Numbered from the stretch's first letter, positions 50,248 through 58,528 are shown. The stretch: DNA of 64,000 bases from Amphiplicatus sp046296195 (GCA_046296195.1 JBKBLR010000005.1:66431-130430), one strand, 5' to 3'. Made by a program: numbers and translations. Notes: generated by a model from the letters alone, not told the origin.

Positions 50248-51129
50248 TCATTTCCGTTCGGGAGCTTTGACAACCCCCTTCTTGACCGAGTCGTAATATT
50301 TCCAGCTCGTCATATTGGCGCGAGCGTCGTCGAGCGGCGGCGGAGCCGAATATTCGGGGTAGTTCTGTGCGATTTCTGTTTTCATGAATACTGGCAGCTC
50401 GTCCCATGAATCGAGCCGGCGCCCCGCCGTGTGGAAATAAATGACGCCTTCTCGGCCGCCCATCATCATCCAGGGCAGCCAATCGGACACCCGCACCCAG
50501 CCGACGGAGACATTGCCCGCGTCCGCGCGGGCGCGGTCAAGCAGCGACGCCTTGTCGCCGAAGAAGTTGAACATCTCCGTAGCGTGGTAGGCGCCGCCGA
50601 TCTCCTTCTGATATTCGGACGCCAGCGGATTGGAATAGAAAAGCGGCACCGTGGTCGTCTGCCACCAGCGGTCGCCGCTGATGACGCCCGACCATGAATA
50701 AGGTTTTCCGTCGCGACCGATCGCCCGGTACTTGCCGTTCACCGGATCGTTGGCGACATGCAGCACCGCGACGTCTTCACCCGTCCAGGGGTTCTTCCAT
50801 CTTTTCAGAATTTTGCCGGTGTCCTTGTCCACGTAGAAGAGCAATTCGCGAGATACGAGATTGAAACCTTCGCCGTCGCTCGCCGACACGCACGCCCTCA
50901 CGTTCATGCCCTCGACGTTGAAAAGGTGCCTGTCGGCTTCGCCCGCCCGACGCGAATAGGCCTCGCCCCGCCAATAATAGGTGACGGGCTTGCCGTCCGT
51001 CAGGCTGCAGGCGATCTTGCGCGTGATCGCAAGCGCGTCAGAGGTTTTCGCGGGGTCGAGCGGCGCCTGCGCGCCGGCATGGCCGAGAAGGACGAGAGCG
51101 CCGAGCGGCGCGGCGAAGAACCCTTTCAT
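50248..51129 (-). CDS. DUF1838-family exported protein
   Basis: A 293-residue protein with a signal peptide (residues 1-20, ending GHAGAQA). A DUF1838 domain follows: ITRKIACSLTDGKPVTYYWRGEAYSR, LFNVEGMNVRACV, SRELLFYVDKDTGKILKRWKNPWTGE and WVRVSDWLPWMMMG. The family has no known function. GGGAGG precedes the ATG. It is monocistronic under operator 8 and is the rightmost gene of the regulon. Confidence 0.85.
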   Translation of the reverse strand: MKGFFAAPLGALVLLGHAGAQAPLDPAKTSDALAITRKIACSLTDGKPVTYYWRGEAYSRRAGEADRHLFNVEGMNVRACVSASDGEGFNLVSRELLFYVDKDTGKILKRWKNPWTGEDVAVLHVANDPVNGKYRAIGRDGKPYSWSGVISGDRWWQTTTVPLFYSNPLASEYQKEIGGAYHATEMFNFFGDKASLLDRARADAGNVSVGWVRVSDWLPWMMMGGREGVIYFHTAGRRLDSWDELPVFMKTEIAQNYPEYSAPPPLDDARANMTSWKYYDSVKKGVVKAPERK

Positions 51130-51152
51130 GAAAGCCTCCCAATAAGCCTGGA

Positions 51153-51166
51153 AATGATATATCAAT
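51153..51166. promoter_or_regulatory. Operator 8 of 8, AATGATATATCAAT
   Basis: Matches the consensus at 13 of 14 positions, 23 bases upstream of the DUF1838 ATG. It is the last copy to the right; no copy precedes the genes beyond 51.3 kb. Confidence 0.72.
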
Positions 51167-51349
51167 TGGAGCGGAAGGCAATCCGCCCCGACACGGTCGC
51201 TGGACTTAGGGTCTCGCGCCGGCGGCAGGCACTCTTTGTGCGGATCAATATCGGGCCTTGACGGCCGCCGGGCCTTCGACCGGCGCGCAAGCGCCTTGTG
51301 GTCTTGGCGCGCCTGAACCTTTCAAAGCCACGCCGGCGCGCTTCATCGC

Positions 51350-52519
51350 TCACTTCCGGTTTCGGCCATATTTGTCGTGACTTTCGACCCAGTCGCCGGC
51401 GACGATCGCGGAGGCGAGCGAGAGTTCGCCGGCGAGCGCGGTCGCGGCGCAGATCTCCGCAAGCTTCAGCGCCTTGCCCTTGCCGGCGCAGCCCAGAAGC
51501 TCGAGACATTCGCGCTGCGTCGCAAGGCCGGTGCCGCCGCCATAGGTCGCGACGATGAGCGAGGGGATCGTCAGCGACCAGTAGTAATCCCCGTTCGGCA
51601 AGATCTCGACGAAGGTGATCGCCGCATGGCTTTCGGCGATGTTGGCGACGTCCTGGCCGGTGGCGATGAAAAGCGCGGTGAGGCCGTTCGCCGAATGCAT
51701 GCCGTTATTGACCGTGCCCGCAAGCATGCCGCCGGCGTTTGAAACGAGGCGCGCGCGGAAAAGCGTCGCGGCGTCCGTGCCCATCAGTGTGCGGATGTTC
51801 GCGTCGGGAATGACCGCCTCCGCGATCACCCGCGCGCCGCGCGAGTGCAGCATGTTCATGTGGGAGTGCTTCTTGTCGGTGTCGATCGCGCCCGAAAGGG
51901 TGAAGCGCGCGCCGCCCGGATGGTTCGCGCCGATCCACTCGCAGGCGGCGAGCGTCGCCTTGCCCGACATGTTCTGGCCCGCCGCATCGCCGGTCGTGTA
52001 GTTGAAGCGCAAATAGCGCATCGGCCCGACCGACCATTGCTGAATGTGGGATAGCTTGCCAACGCTCGTCGTCTTCTCCGCCGCGGCGCGGACCGCGTCC
52101 ATGTTCGCCTCGACCCAGCGGCCGAAATCACGCGCGGCGCGGGCGTCGGGGAAATGGAACACCGGCGCGCGCTGCATGTAGCGCTCGACGACGGTCGTCT
52201 TGACCCCGCCCGCCTCGCGCAGAAGGCGCATGCCGCGATTATAGCTGGCGACGAGCGTTCCCTCGGTTGTCGCGAGCGGCACATAGAACGCGCCCTTGGC
52301 GTGTTCGCCGTCGATGAGGAGCGGCCCGGCGAGGCCGATCGGCACCTGCGCGGCCCCGATGAAGTTCTCGATATTGCCGGGAAGCATCGCCGGATCGAAG
52401 GAATAGGCGCCGACATGGCTGAGATCGGCGCCGGATTTTTCGGCCGCGAAGCGCCGGCGCGCGGCGGCCGCCTCCTTCGTGTAGTCGTTCTCCTTATCGC
52501 GCGGGATGCGGTCGGTCAT
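51350..52519 (-). CDS. Hydroxymethylglutaryl-CoA reductase, class I type
   Basis: A 389-residue soluble catalytic domain of HMG-CoA reductase: ENFIGAAQVPIGLAGPL, ATTEGTLVASYNRG (catalytic Glu), TTGDAAGQNM, the catalytic Asp region IATGQDVANIAESHA and GGGTGLATQRECLELLGC. These residues and the length are closer to the class I (NADPH, eukaryote/archaea-like) pattern than to class II. It reduces HMG-CoA to mevalonate. Most alphaproteobacteria make isoprenoids by the MEP route, so it is an unusual gene. AAAGGAGAGG precedes the ATG. There is no regulon operator. Confidence 0.87.
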   Translation of the reverse strand: MTDRIPRDKENDYTKEAAAARRRFAAEKSGADLSHVGAYSFDPAMLPGNIENFIGAAQVPIGLAGPLLIDGEHAKGAFYVPLATTEGTLVASYNRGMRLLREAGGVKTTVVERYMQRAPVFHFPDARAARDFGRWVEANMDAVRAAAEKTTSVGKLSHIQQWSVGPMRYLRFNYTTGDAAGQNMSGKATLAACEWIGANHPGGARFTLSGAIDTDKKHSHMNMLHSRGARVIAEAVIPDANIRTLMGTDAATLFRARLVSNAGGMLAGTVNNGMHSANGLTALFIATGQDVANIAESHAAITFVEILPNGDYYWSLTIPSLIVATYGGGTGLATQRECLELLGCAGKGKALKLAEICAATALAGELSLASAIVAGDWVESHDKYGRNRK

Positions 52520-52579
52520 GGCGCCTCTCCTTTGCCCCATGCTCGCCGCTTCCGGCGGATTTGAAAAGTCGTCCGCAAA

Positions 52580-53629
52580 TCAGGCCGCCTTCCGCGCCTT
52601 GGCGATGACGTCCATCGCCATCTCGTCGGCGATTTCGCCCGTCGGGCGTCCCTCGCGCGCGCCGCGTTCGAAGATCGCAGTCAACATCTCGCCGATGGCG
52701 TCAATGCGCCGGTCGAGATCGGCGCCGTCCCAGCGCCCGAGGATTTCGAGGCCGACCGATATCACCCCGGCGGCGTTGATGACGTAATCGGGCGCGTAAA
52801 GCACGCCCTTCGCCGCGAGCGCGGCGTCCATTCCGGCGGCGCCGAGCTGGTTGTTCGCCGCGCCGGCGACGATCGCGGCTTTGAGTCGGCCGATCGTCTG
52901 CGGGTTGATGGCGCCGCCGAGCGCGCACGGTGCGAACACGTCGACATCAGCGCAGATGCAGTCCTCGGGCGATAGGGCGACAGCGCCGAAACGGCGCACC
53001 GCCTCCGCGACGGCGCTTTCGTTTACATCTGCGACGACGAGATGGGCGCCTGCTTCATGAAGCATCCCGGCGAGCGCCATGCCGACCGCGCCGACGCCGA
53101 GGACCGCGACGCGAACGCCGGCGAGCGTCTCACGCTTCAGCCTGAACCGCACCGCCGCCTCGATGCCGCGCAAGACGCCGCGCGCGGTGAAGGGCGATGG
53201 ATCGCCGCCCTTGCCGCCATGAGGGAGACCCGCGACGAATTTCGTCTCCTCACGGACGAATGCAAGATCGTGCTCGCCGATCCCGGAATCCTCCGCCGTG
53301 TAGTAAAGCCCGCCGAGGCTGTCGACCGCACGCCCGAAGGCCCGCAGAAGCGCCTCTGATTTCTGCGTCTTCGGATCGGCGATGATGACCGCCTTGCCGC
53401 CGCCGAAGGGAATGCCGGCGAGCGCGTTCTTGAAGGTCATGCCGCGCGACAACGCCGTCACGTCGGCGAGCGCGGCCTCGAGGCTGTGATAAGGACGGAT
53501 GCGGCAGCCGCCGCAGGCCGGCCCGAGACTCGCGTCGTGAACGGCGATGACCGAATCGAGCCCTGACGCCGCCTCGGTGAAGCGGACGACTTTCAACCAT
53601 CCCGCGACGGGGATTTCCTGCGCTTTCAT
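52580..53629 (-). CDS. Glu/Leu/Phe/Val dehydrogenase (leucine dehydrogenase type)
   Basis: A 349-residue NAD-dependent amino acid dehydrogenase: the Gly-rich DASLGPACGGCRI, the catalytic-Lys segment RGMTFKNALAGIPFGGGKAVI, YYTAEDSGI and the Rossmann motif VLGVGAVGMALAGML. It converts leucine, valine, isoleucine or phenylalanine to the 2-oxo acid and ammonia. GGGAGGAAAGC precedes ATG 53629; the longer reading through the Lrp gene is antisense. It is divergent from the Lrp regulator, a common pairing for branched-chain amino acid breakdown. Confidence 0.9.
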   Translation of the reverse strand: MKAQEIPVAGWLKVVRFTEAASGLDSVIAVHDASLGPACGGCRIRPYHSLEAALADVTALSRGMTFKNALAGIPFGGGKAVIIADPKTQKSEALLRAFGRAVDSLGGLYYTAEDSGIGEHDLAFVREETKFVAGLPHGGKGGDPSPFTARGVLRGIEAAVRFRLKRETLAGVRVAVLGVGAVGMALAGMLHEAGAHLVVADVNESAVAEAVRRFGAVALSPEDCICADVDVFAPCALGGAINPQTIGRLKAAIVAGAANNQLGAAGMDAALAAKGVLYAPDYVINAAGVISVGLEILGRWDGADLDRRIDAIGEMLTAIFERGAREGRPTGEIADEMAMDVIAKARKAA

Positions 53630-53711
53630 GGCTTTCCTCCCGAAAACGCCGGCAAAATAAGCCTTAGCCCGCGGCGCTTCCGGCCAAAGCCCAAACCCTT
53701 CGGCTTGACAC

Positions 53712-53728
53712 TTAGCATAAAATGCCAA
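53712..53728. promoter_or_regulatory. Probable Lrp/AsnC binding site with -35 box
   Basis: The inverted repeat TTAGCAT-AAA-ATGCCAA (one mismatch) stands in the divergent region between the leucine-type dehydrogenase (start 53629) and the Lrp gene (start 53792). A TTGACA at 53705-53710 directly precedes it. The position fits control of both genes by the Lrp protein. Confidence 0.6.
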
Positions 53729-53791
53729 ATAGGGGGCGTAATCTGGCGCAAGCCCGGAATCTTCACAAAGCCCGACGGAAACGCCCTCGCC

Positions 53792-54265
53792 ATGAAACTC
53801 GACCAGATCGACTACAAGATCCTGCGCCATCTGCAGGAAGACGCGCGGATGACGAACGCCGATCTCGCCGAGAAGGTCGGCCTGTCCCCGACGCCCTGCC
53901 TGCGGCGCCTCCGGCGGCTCGAGACGGACGGGATCATCAAGGGCTATCACGCCGAGATCAATCGCGAGCTCCTCGGCGTCAACGTCACCGTGCTCATCCT
54001 CGTCAAGCTTGAGCGCGAGGACGACACGACGCTGCGAGAGTTCGAGGCGGCGATCAAGAAACGCCCCGAAGTGATGGAATGCTATCTCGTCACCGGCAAG
54101 TTCGACTATTTCATCCGCGTCGCCATCCCATCGCTGTCGGCTTACGAAACCTTCCTTTCCGAGACGATCCTCCGTATGCCGAAGGTCGCGACGGTCGAAA
54201 GCTCGTTCACCCTGCGCGAGGTCGAGCGTAAGACGGCGATCCCCTTGCAGAACGCTGCGCGCTGA
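53792..54265 (+). CDS. Lrp/AsnC-family transcriptional regulator
   Basis: A 157-residue regulator. The helix-turn-helix is at residues about 5-55 (LDQIDYKILRHLQEDARMTNADLAEKVGLSPTPCLRRLRRLETDGIIKGY) and is followed by the RAM ligand-binding domain (VMECYLVTGKFDYFIRVAIPSLSAYETFL). It probably senses branched-chain amino acids and controls the adjacent dehydrogenase. The start at 53792 matches the family N terminus (MKLDQIDYKIL). Confidence 0.92.
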   Translation: MKLDQIDYKILRHLQEDARMTNADLAEKVGLSPTPCLRRLRRLETDGIIKGYHAEINRELLGVNVTVLILVKLEREDDTTLREFEAAIKKRPEVMECYLVTGKFDYFIRVAIPSLSAYETFLSETILRMPKVATVESSFTLREVERKTAIPLQNAAR

Positions 54266-54748
54266 GGATCCGGCCGCCGCTCCCGCGCCGCCGCGGCGAC
54301 CATGAGTTGGCAGGCCGGCTGAAACTTTCCGGAAAATCCGGAAGGTTCGGAAGATCCGGCGTCGCGGGCGGCCCTCGCACCCGGTTTTCAGGCTGTTTCC
54401 AGTGGAAATTTCCCGACTTTTCGAGGTCGCCTTTGCGGCGGGTCCCCTCGGCGCGGGGCGGACGACGGAGGCGGCGGCGGGGATCAAGCGGCGCGGTCCT
54501 TCTCTCAGCGTTTGGAATGGCTTCAGGAAGCCATTCTAAAGCCCCGCAAGAGGGGTGGGATAACTTTCAACTTCGCCGCGAGGCGGGCCCTTGGGCGCCG
54601 CCGGGGAGGGGTGGACGCGCGAGGATTTCCGCGGGTTCTGATGGTTAACGGGAATCCCGCCCTGGCCGCGAAGGAGGCCGTTCCGATGCCAGTCCGTAAA
54701 CGGACCGGCAATCGCCTCTCCTGAAAACAGGACGGAGAAAATACGCCC
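54266..54748. other. Intergenic region, no gene seen, with an inverted repeat
   Basis: This 480-base stretch between the Lrp gene and the end of the ast operon holds no convincing reading frame. It has a run of CCGGA-type short repeats near 54325-54360, a perfect 9-bp inverted repeat with a 4-base loop (54515-54536, GAATGGCTT/AAGCCATTC), and small hairpins at about 54690-54735 that may end the minus-strand ast transcript. A non-coding RNA is possible but unsupported. Confidence 0.45.
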
Positions 54749-56053
54749 TCATCGCTGGAAATCGTAGAAGGCGCCCATGCCGAGTAGGCGCGTCAGAGCG
54801 TCGAGCGCGGCGAGCGCTTCCTCCATGAACAGGGGGTCGCGGAGATCGTCGGGCGCCAGCCGGTCGCGATAGCGCTTGTTCGCCCAGGCCTCGAGCGCGT
54901 CGAACCGGGCGTCATCAAGAATGAAATTCGGATTGGTCGCCGCGAGTTCGGCGTCGGAAAGAACGACGCGCAGGCGCAGGCACGCCGGCCCGCCGCCATT
55001 GCGCATCGACTCGCGCACGTCGAGATAGAGCGCGCGGTTGATCGGATTGTTCTTCGCCAGCGTCTCGTCGATGAAGGCCTTGACGCGCGCATTCTCCTCT
55101 GACTCTTTCGGCAGGACGAGCGCCATCTCCCCGCCCGGCAGCGACAGGAGCTGCGAGTTGAAGAGATAGGAGCCGATCGCGTCTTCAAGGCCGACCGCCG
55201 CTTTCGGCGCCTCGACGATCTCGGCGAAGGGCGCGGCCTTGCGGATCGCCGCATGGGCGCCGTCCCGGTCCTCGAAGCTTTGTTCGTGCAGGAACAGGAC
55301 CGTCCCGTTGGCGACGCCGACGACATCATTGTGAAAGGCGCCGGCGTCGAGCGCGGCCTTCGCCTGCTGGAGGAAGAGAGTTCGCGCCGGATCGAGCCGG
55401 TGATTGCGCGCGACCGCTTCGCTGGCGCGTTTCTTCTGGCGCGCCGGGAATTTGTCGCCGTCGACGCCGTAAACGAAAAGATGGAGGCCTGTCGCGCCGT
55501 GGCTTTCGGCCAGACGGCCATGGTTCGCCGCGCCCTCATCGCCGAAATGGACCCCGCCCGGCAGCACGGGATGATGAACGAAGAAGCGCTCATCGGCGAA
55601 AATGTGCTTCAAGACCCGCGCGGTCGTCGGCGCCTCGATCGAGCGGTGAAAGTTTCCGGCGAGATTGGCGGGCGTGAAATGAACCTTGCCGTCCGCCGTG
55701 TCGGGCGAGGGCGCGACCGTGCCGGCGTTCGCCGTCCACATGCACGACGCGGCGTAGCAGTTGGCCAGAATTTCCGGATGCGCCGCCGCCTTCTCGATGA
55801 TCTGGCGGTCGGTTCCGGCAAAGCCGAGCGCGCGCAAAGTCTTGAGGTGCGGGCGGTCCTGCGGCGGCAAGAACCCTTGCGTCAATCCAAGGGCCTGCAC
55901 CGCGCGCATCTTGGCGAGCCCTTGCAATACGGCGGCGCGGGGGGAAGAGGTCGCGCCCTTGTTCTTCTGCGAGGCGAGATTGCCGAAGGAGAGCCCCGCA
56001 TAATTATGCGTCGGACCGATCAGGCCGTCGAAATTGACTTCCCTGAAAGTCAT
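54749..56053 (-). CDS. astB: N-succinylarginine dihydrolase
   Basis: A 434-residue pentein-fold enzyme that turns N2-succinylarginine into N2-succinylornithine, CO2 and two ammonia in the arginine succinyltransferase pathway. Signatures: NFDGLIGPTHNYAGLSFGNLAS at the start, MWTANAGTVAPSPDT, FHNDVVGVANG (catalytic His) and MRNGGGPACLRLRVVLS (catalytic Cys). It overlaps astD by ATGA. Order M20-astA-astD-astB on one transcript. Confidence 0.94.
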   Translation of the reverse strand: MTFREVNFDGLIGPTHNYAGLSFGNLASQKNKGATSSPRAAVLQGLAKMRAVQALGLTQGFLPPQDRPHLKTLRALGFAGTDRQIIEKAAAHPEILANCYAASCMWTANAGTVAPSPDTADGKVHFTPANLAGNFHRSIEAPTTARVLKHIFADERFFVHHPVLPGGVHFGDEGAANHGRLAESHGATGLHLFVYGVDGDKFPARQKKRASEAVARNHRLDPARTLFLQQAKAALDAGAFHNDVVGVANGTVLFLHEQSFEDRDGAHAAIRKAAPFAEIVEAPKAAVGLEDAIGSYLFNSQLLSLPGGEMALVLPKESEENARVKAFIDETLAKNNPINRALYLDVRESMRNGGGPACLRLRVVLSDAELAATNPNFILDDARFDALEAWANKRYRDRLAPDDLRDPLFMEEALAALDALTRLLGMGAFYDFQR

Positions 56054-57510
56054 CGCACGCCCACCTGCCCCGCAGGCATGGCGAGGAGCTTTTCGCCCTC
56101 CATCGAGGCGACGGGATAGGCGCAGTAATCCGCCGCGTAATAGGCGCTGGGGCGGTGATTGCCGGAACGGCCGACGCCGCCGAAGGGCGCCGCGGAGGAA
56201 GCGCCGGTCGTCTGACGGTTCCAGTTGACGATGCCGGCGCGGGAGAGCGCGAGAAATTTCTCCCACTTCTTCGCATCGTCGGTGAGGACGCCGGCGGAGA
56301 GGCCGAACGCCGTCGCATTGGCGCGCGCGATCGCGTCATCGAAGGTCTTGACGCGGTAAACGGCGAGCATCGGCCCGAAATGCTCCTCGTCGGGAATCGC
56401 GTCGGCGCGCGTCAAGTCAATGATCCCCGGCGAGACGAAGCCCGAGCCCTCGTCCTGCACCGACAGCGCGCGGATGATGTCGCCGCCCTGCTCCGCCCGG
56501 AAGTCGAAGGCGCGTTCAAGCGCCTCTGCGGCCTTCGGCGAGATGACCGGCCCCATGAAGGGCTGCGGCTCGTCGAAGGGCGCGCCGACGATCAGGCGAT
56601 CGACATAGGCGGCGAGCTTTTCGATCGCGCGCTCGCCGCGCGCATCGTCCGGAATAATGAGCCGGCGCGCGCAGGTGCAGCGCTGGCCGCTCGTCAGGAA
56701 CGCCGATTGAACGACCGTCCACGCCGCGGCGTCGAGATCGTCCGTGTCCCACCAGATCAGCGGATTGTTGCCGCCGAGCTCGAGCGCGGTGATGACGTCG
56801 AGCCTCTCGGCGAATTTCTTGTGGATGAAGAGCCCGGTCCGGTAGCCGCCGGTGAAAAGGACGCCGTCGACGCCGTCCGCGTCTAGGAGCGCCTCGCCGG
56901 TCTCCCGCGCGCCATGAACGAGGTTGACGACGCCTTTTGGAACGCCGGCCTCCGCCAGCGCCGCGACGATGAAGCCGCCGGGGCCGGGCGCCAGCTCCGA
57001 CGGCTTGAAGACCACCGTGTTGCCGGCCAGGAGCGCAGGCGCGATATGCCCGTTCGGCAGATGCGCCGGGAAGTTGAACGGCCCGAGGACCGCCATCACG
57101 CCATGCGGCTTGTGGCGCAGCACGCCCCTGGTCGCGCCCGTCGCGGTCTCGCGCGTTCCGGTGCGCTCCTCATGAGCGCGGATCGAGATGTCGACCTTGC
57201 CGGCGACGCTTGCGCTCTCGGTCTTCGTCTCCCAGAACGGCTTGCCGGTCTCGCGAGAGATGAGGCGCGCGAGCTTTTCCGCGTCGCGCTCGATGATCTC
57301 CTTGTAGCGCCGGAGCATCCTCGCCCGCTCCTCGAACGGCGTCAGCGCCCAGGCGGGAAAGGCCGCGCGGGCCGCGTTCACCGCGTCCTGAACGTCGGCG
57401 CGCGTCGCCGACGCCGCTTCGAACACCTGTTCGTTCGTGGACGGATCGAATGATTTAATCGCCGCGCCGCCGCCCGTCCGCCATGCGCCGTCTATGAAGA
57501 GCCTGTCCAT
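56050..57510 (-). CDS. astD: Succinylglutamate-semialdehyde dehydrogenase
   Basis: A 486-residue NAD-dependent aldehyde dehydrogenase oxidising N-succinylglutamate 5-semialdehyde to N-succinylglutamate. It opens LFIDGAWRTGGGAAIKSFDP and carries AVLGPFNFPAHLPNGHIAPAL, the Glu of TALELGGNNPLI and the Cys of LTSGQRCTCARR, all typical of AstD. The ribosome site is weak, and coupling to the upstream astA (stop 4 bases away) is likely. Confidence 0.93.
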   Translation of the reverse strand: MDRLFIDGAWRTGGGAAIKSFDPSTNEQVFEAASATRADVQDAVNAARAAFPAWALTPFEERARMLRRYKEIIERDAEKLARLISRETGKPFWETKTESASVAGKVDISIRAHEERTGTRETATGATRGVLRHKPHGVMAVLGPFNFPAHLPNGHIAPALLAGNTVVFKPSELAPGPGGFIVAALAEAGVPKGVVNLVHGARETGEALLDADGVDGVLFTGGYRTGLFIHKKFAERLDVITALELGGNNPLIWWDTDDLDAAAWTVVQSAFLTSGQRCTCARRLIIPDDARGERAIEKLAAYVDRLIVGAPFDEPQPFMGPVISPKAAEALERAFDFRAEQGGDIIRALSVQDEGSGFVSPGIIDLTRADAIPDEEHFGPMLAVYRVKTFDDAIARANATAFGLSAGVLTDDAKKWEKFLALSRAGIVNWNRQTTGASSAAPFGGVGRSGNHRPSAYYAADYCAYPVASMEGEKLLAMPAGQVGVR

Positions 57511-57514
57511 GCCG

Positions 57515-58528
57515 TCACCACGCCACGCAGCGCACGCTGTCGCCCGTCTTCACGTTCAGCGCCGCCGCCGTCTCTTTTGAAATGATGAGGCTGTCGCCGT
57601 CGATCTGCGCCTTCTCGCGCACGCAGCGGAAAGTCGAGACCGCGCCCGCCGCCATCAGCATCGTCTCGCCGCCCGAAACGTCGCCGGTCGCGAAAAGGCG
57701 TTTCACGCGGCTTTCGCGGATGGTGCGGATCTGGCTCGTCTTGGCGTCGACGAGCGGGCCGCCGTCGAAGATGTCGATGTAGTTGTCCCACTCGAAGCCT
57801 TCCTCGATCAGCATGTCATAGGCCGCCTTGGCGCTGTCATGCGGCCGGCCGATGCAGGCGCGCGCGGCCTCGGAGAGGAAGACGGTGTAAACCGGGTGGC
57901 GCGGCATCAGGTCCTGGATGAACTGGTTGCCGTGCATGGCGTTGTGGAGGTCGGCGTCGACGAAATCCATCTCGAAGAAATGCCGGCCGACCGACTCCCA
58001 GAAGGGCTGCTCGCCGTTCGGGCCGCGCCAGCCGCGCAATTCGGCGCAGATATGATCGGCGATGATCGCGGGCTTTTGCGCGATGAAGAGATAGCGCGAG
58101 CGCGCAAGGAGCTTGCCCCAGCCGCCGCGCCGCGCCTCCGGCGCGACGAACAGCATCCCGACCTCGGCGCAGCCGGTGAAGTCGTGGGCGGGCATCAGCA
58201 CGGTGCGCCGCGTCGTGCGCTTGTACTCCGCGGAATAATGCACCTCGTCGATGAGCTTGTAGTTGATGAAGCCTTCCTTGAGCCCGATCGCGGCGAAGAC
58301 GCCCGCCGTGCCGAGGATCTTCCCTTCCTCCTCAAGCACGGTCATGTAGACTTCGGGGCCGGGCGCCGTCGCGCCGCTTCTGAAGCTGTCGACTGCGCGC
58401 ATGATGCGATCACGGAGCGCGTCGTCATCGTCCGGCAGATTGGTCATGCCGCCGCCGGTCTGGCGCGCGAAGGCGCGCAGCTGGTCGTAATCCTCGGGCC
58501 GCACCGGCCTGATGAAGGGCACGCTCAT
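57515..58528 (-). CDS. astA: Arginine N-succinyltransferase
   Basis: A 337-residue GNAT-fold enzyme that transfers succinyl from succinyl-CoA to arginine, the first step of the pathway. Signatures: IRPVRPEDYDQLRAFA, LIDEVHYSAEY, MLFVAPEARRGGWGKLLARSRYLFIA, WESVGRHFFEMDF and YIDIFDGGPLVDA. The start overlaps the M20 gene stop (ATGA). It is a single-gene form, not the two-subunit pseudomonad type. Confidence 0.93.
   Translation of the reverse strand: MSVPFIRPVRPEDYDQLRAFARQTGGGMTNLPDDDDALRDRIMRAVDSFRSGATAPGPEVYMTVLEEEGKILGTAGVFAAIGLKEGFINYKLIDEVHYSAEYKRTTRRTVLMPAHDFTGCAEVGMLFVAPEARRGGWGKLLARSRYLFIAQKPAIIADHICAELRGWRGPNGEQPFWESVGRHFFEMDFVDADLHNAMHGNQFIQDLMPRHPVYTVFLSEAARACIGRPHDSAKAAYDMLIEEGFEWDNYIDIFDGGPLVDAKTSQIRTIRESRVKRLFATGDVSGGETMLMAAGAVSTFRCVREKAQIDGDSLIISKETAAALNVKTGDSVRCVAW

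Noticed and set aside
53630..54487. Long N-terminal extension of the leucine-type dehydrogenase
   Set aside because: It lies antisense to the Lrp gene and lacks dehydrogenase motifs; ATG 53629 has GGGAGG upstream.
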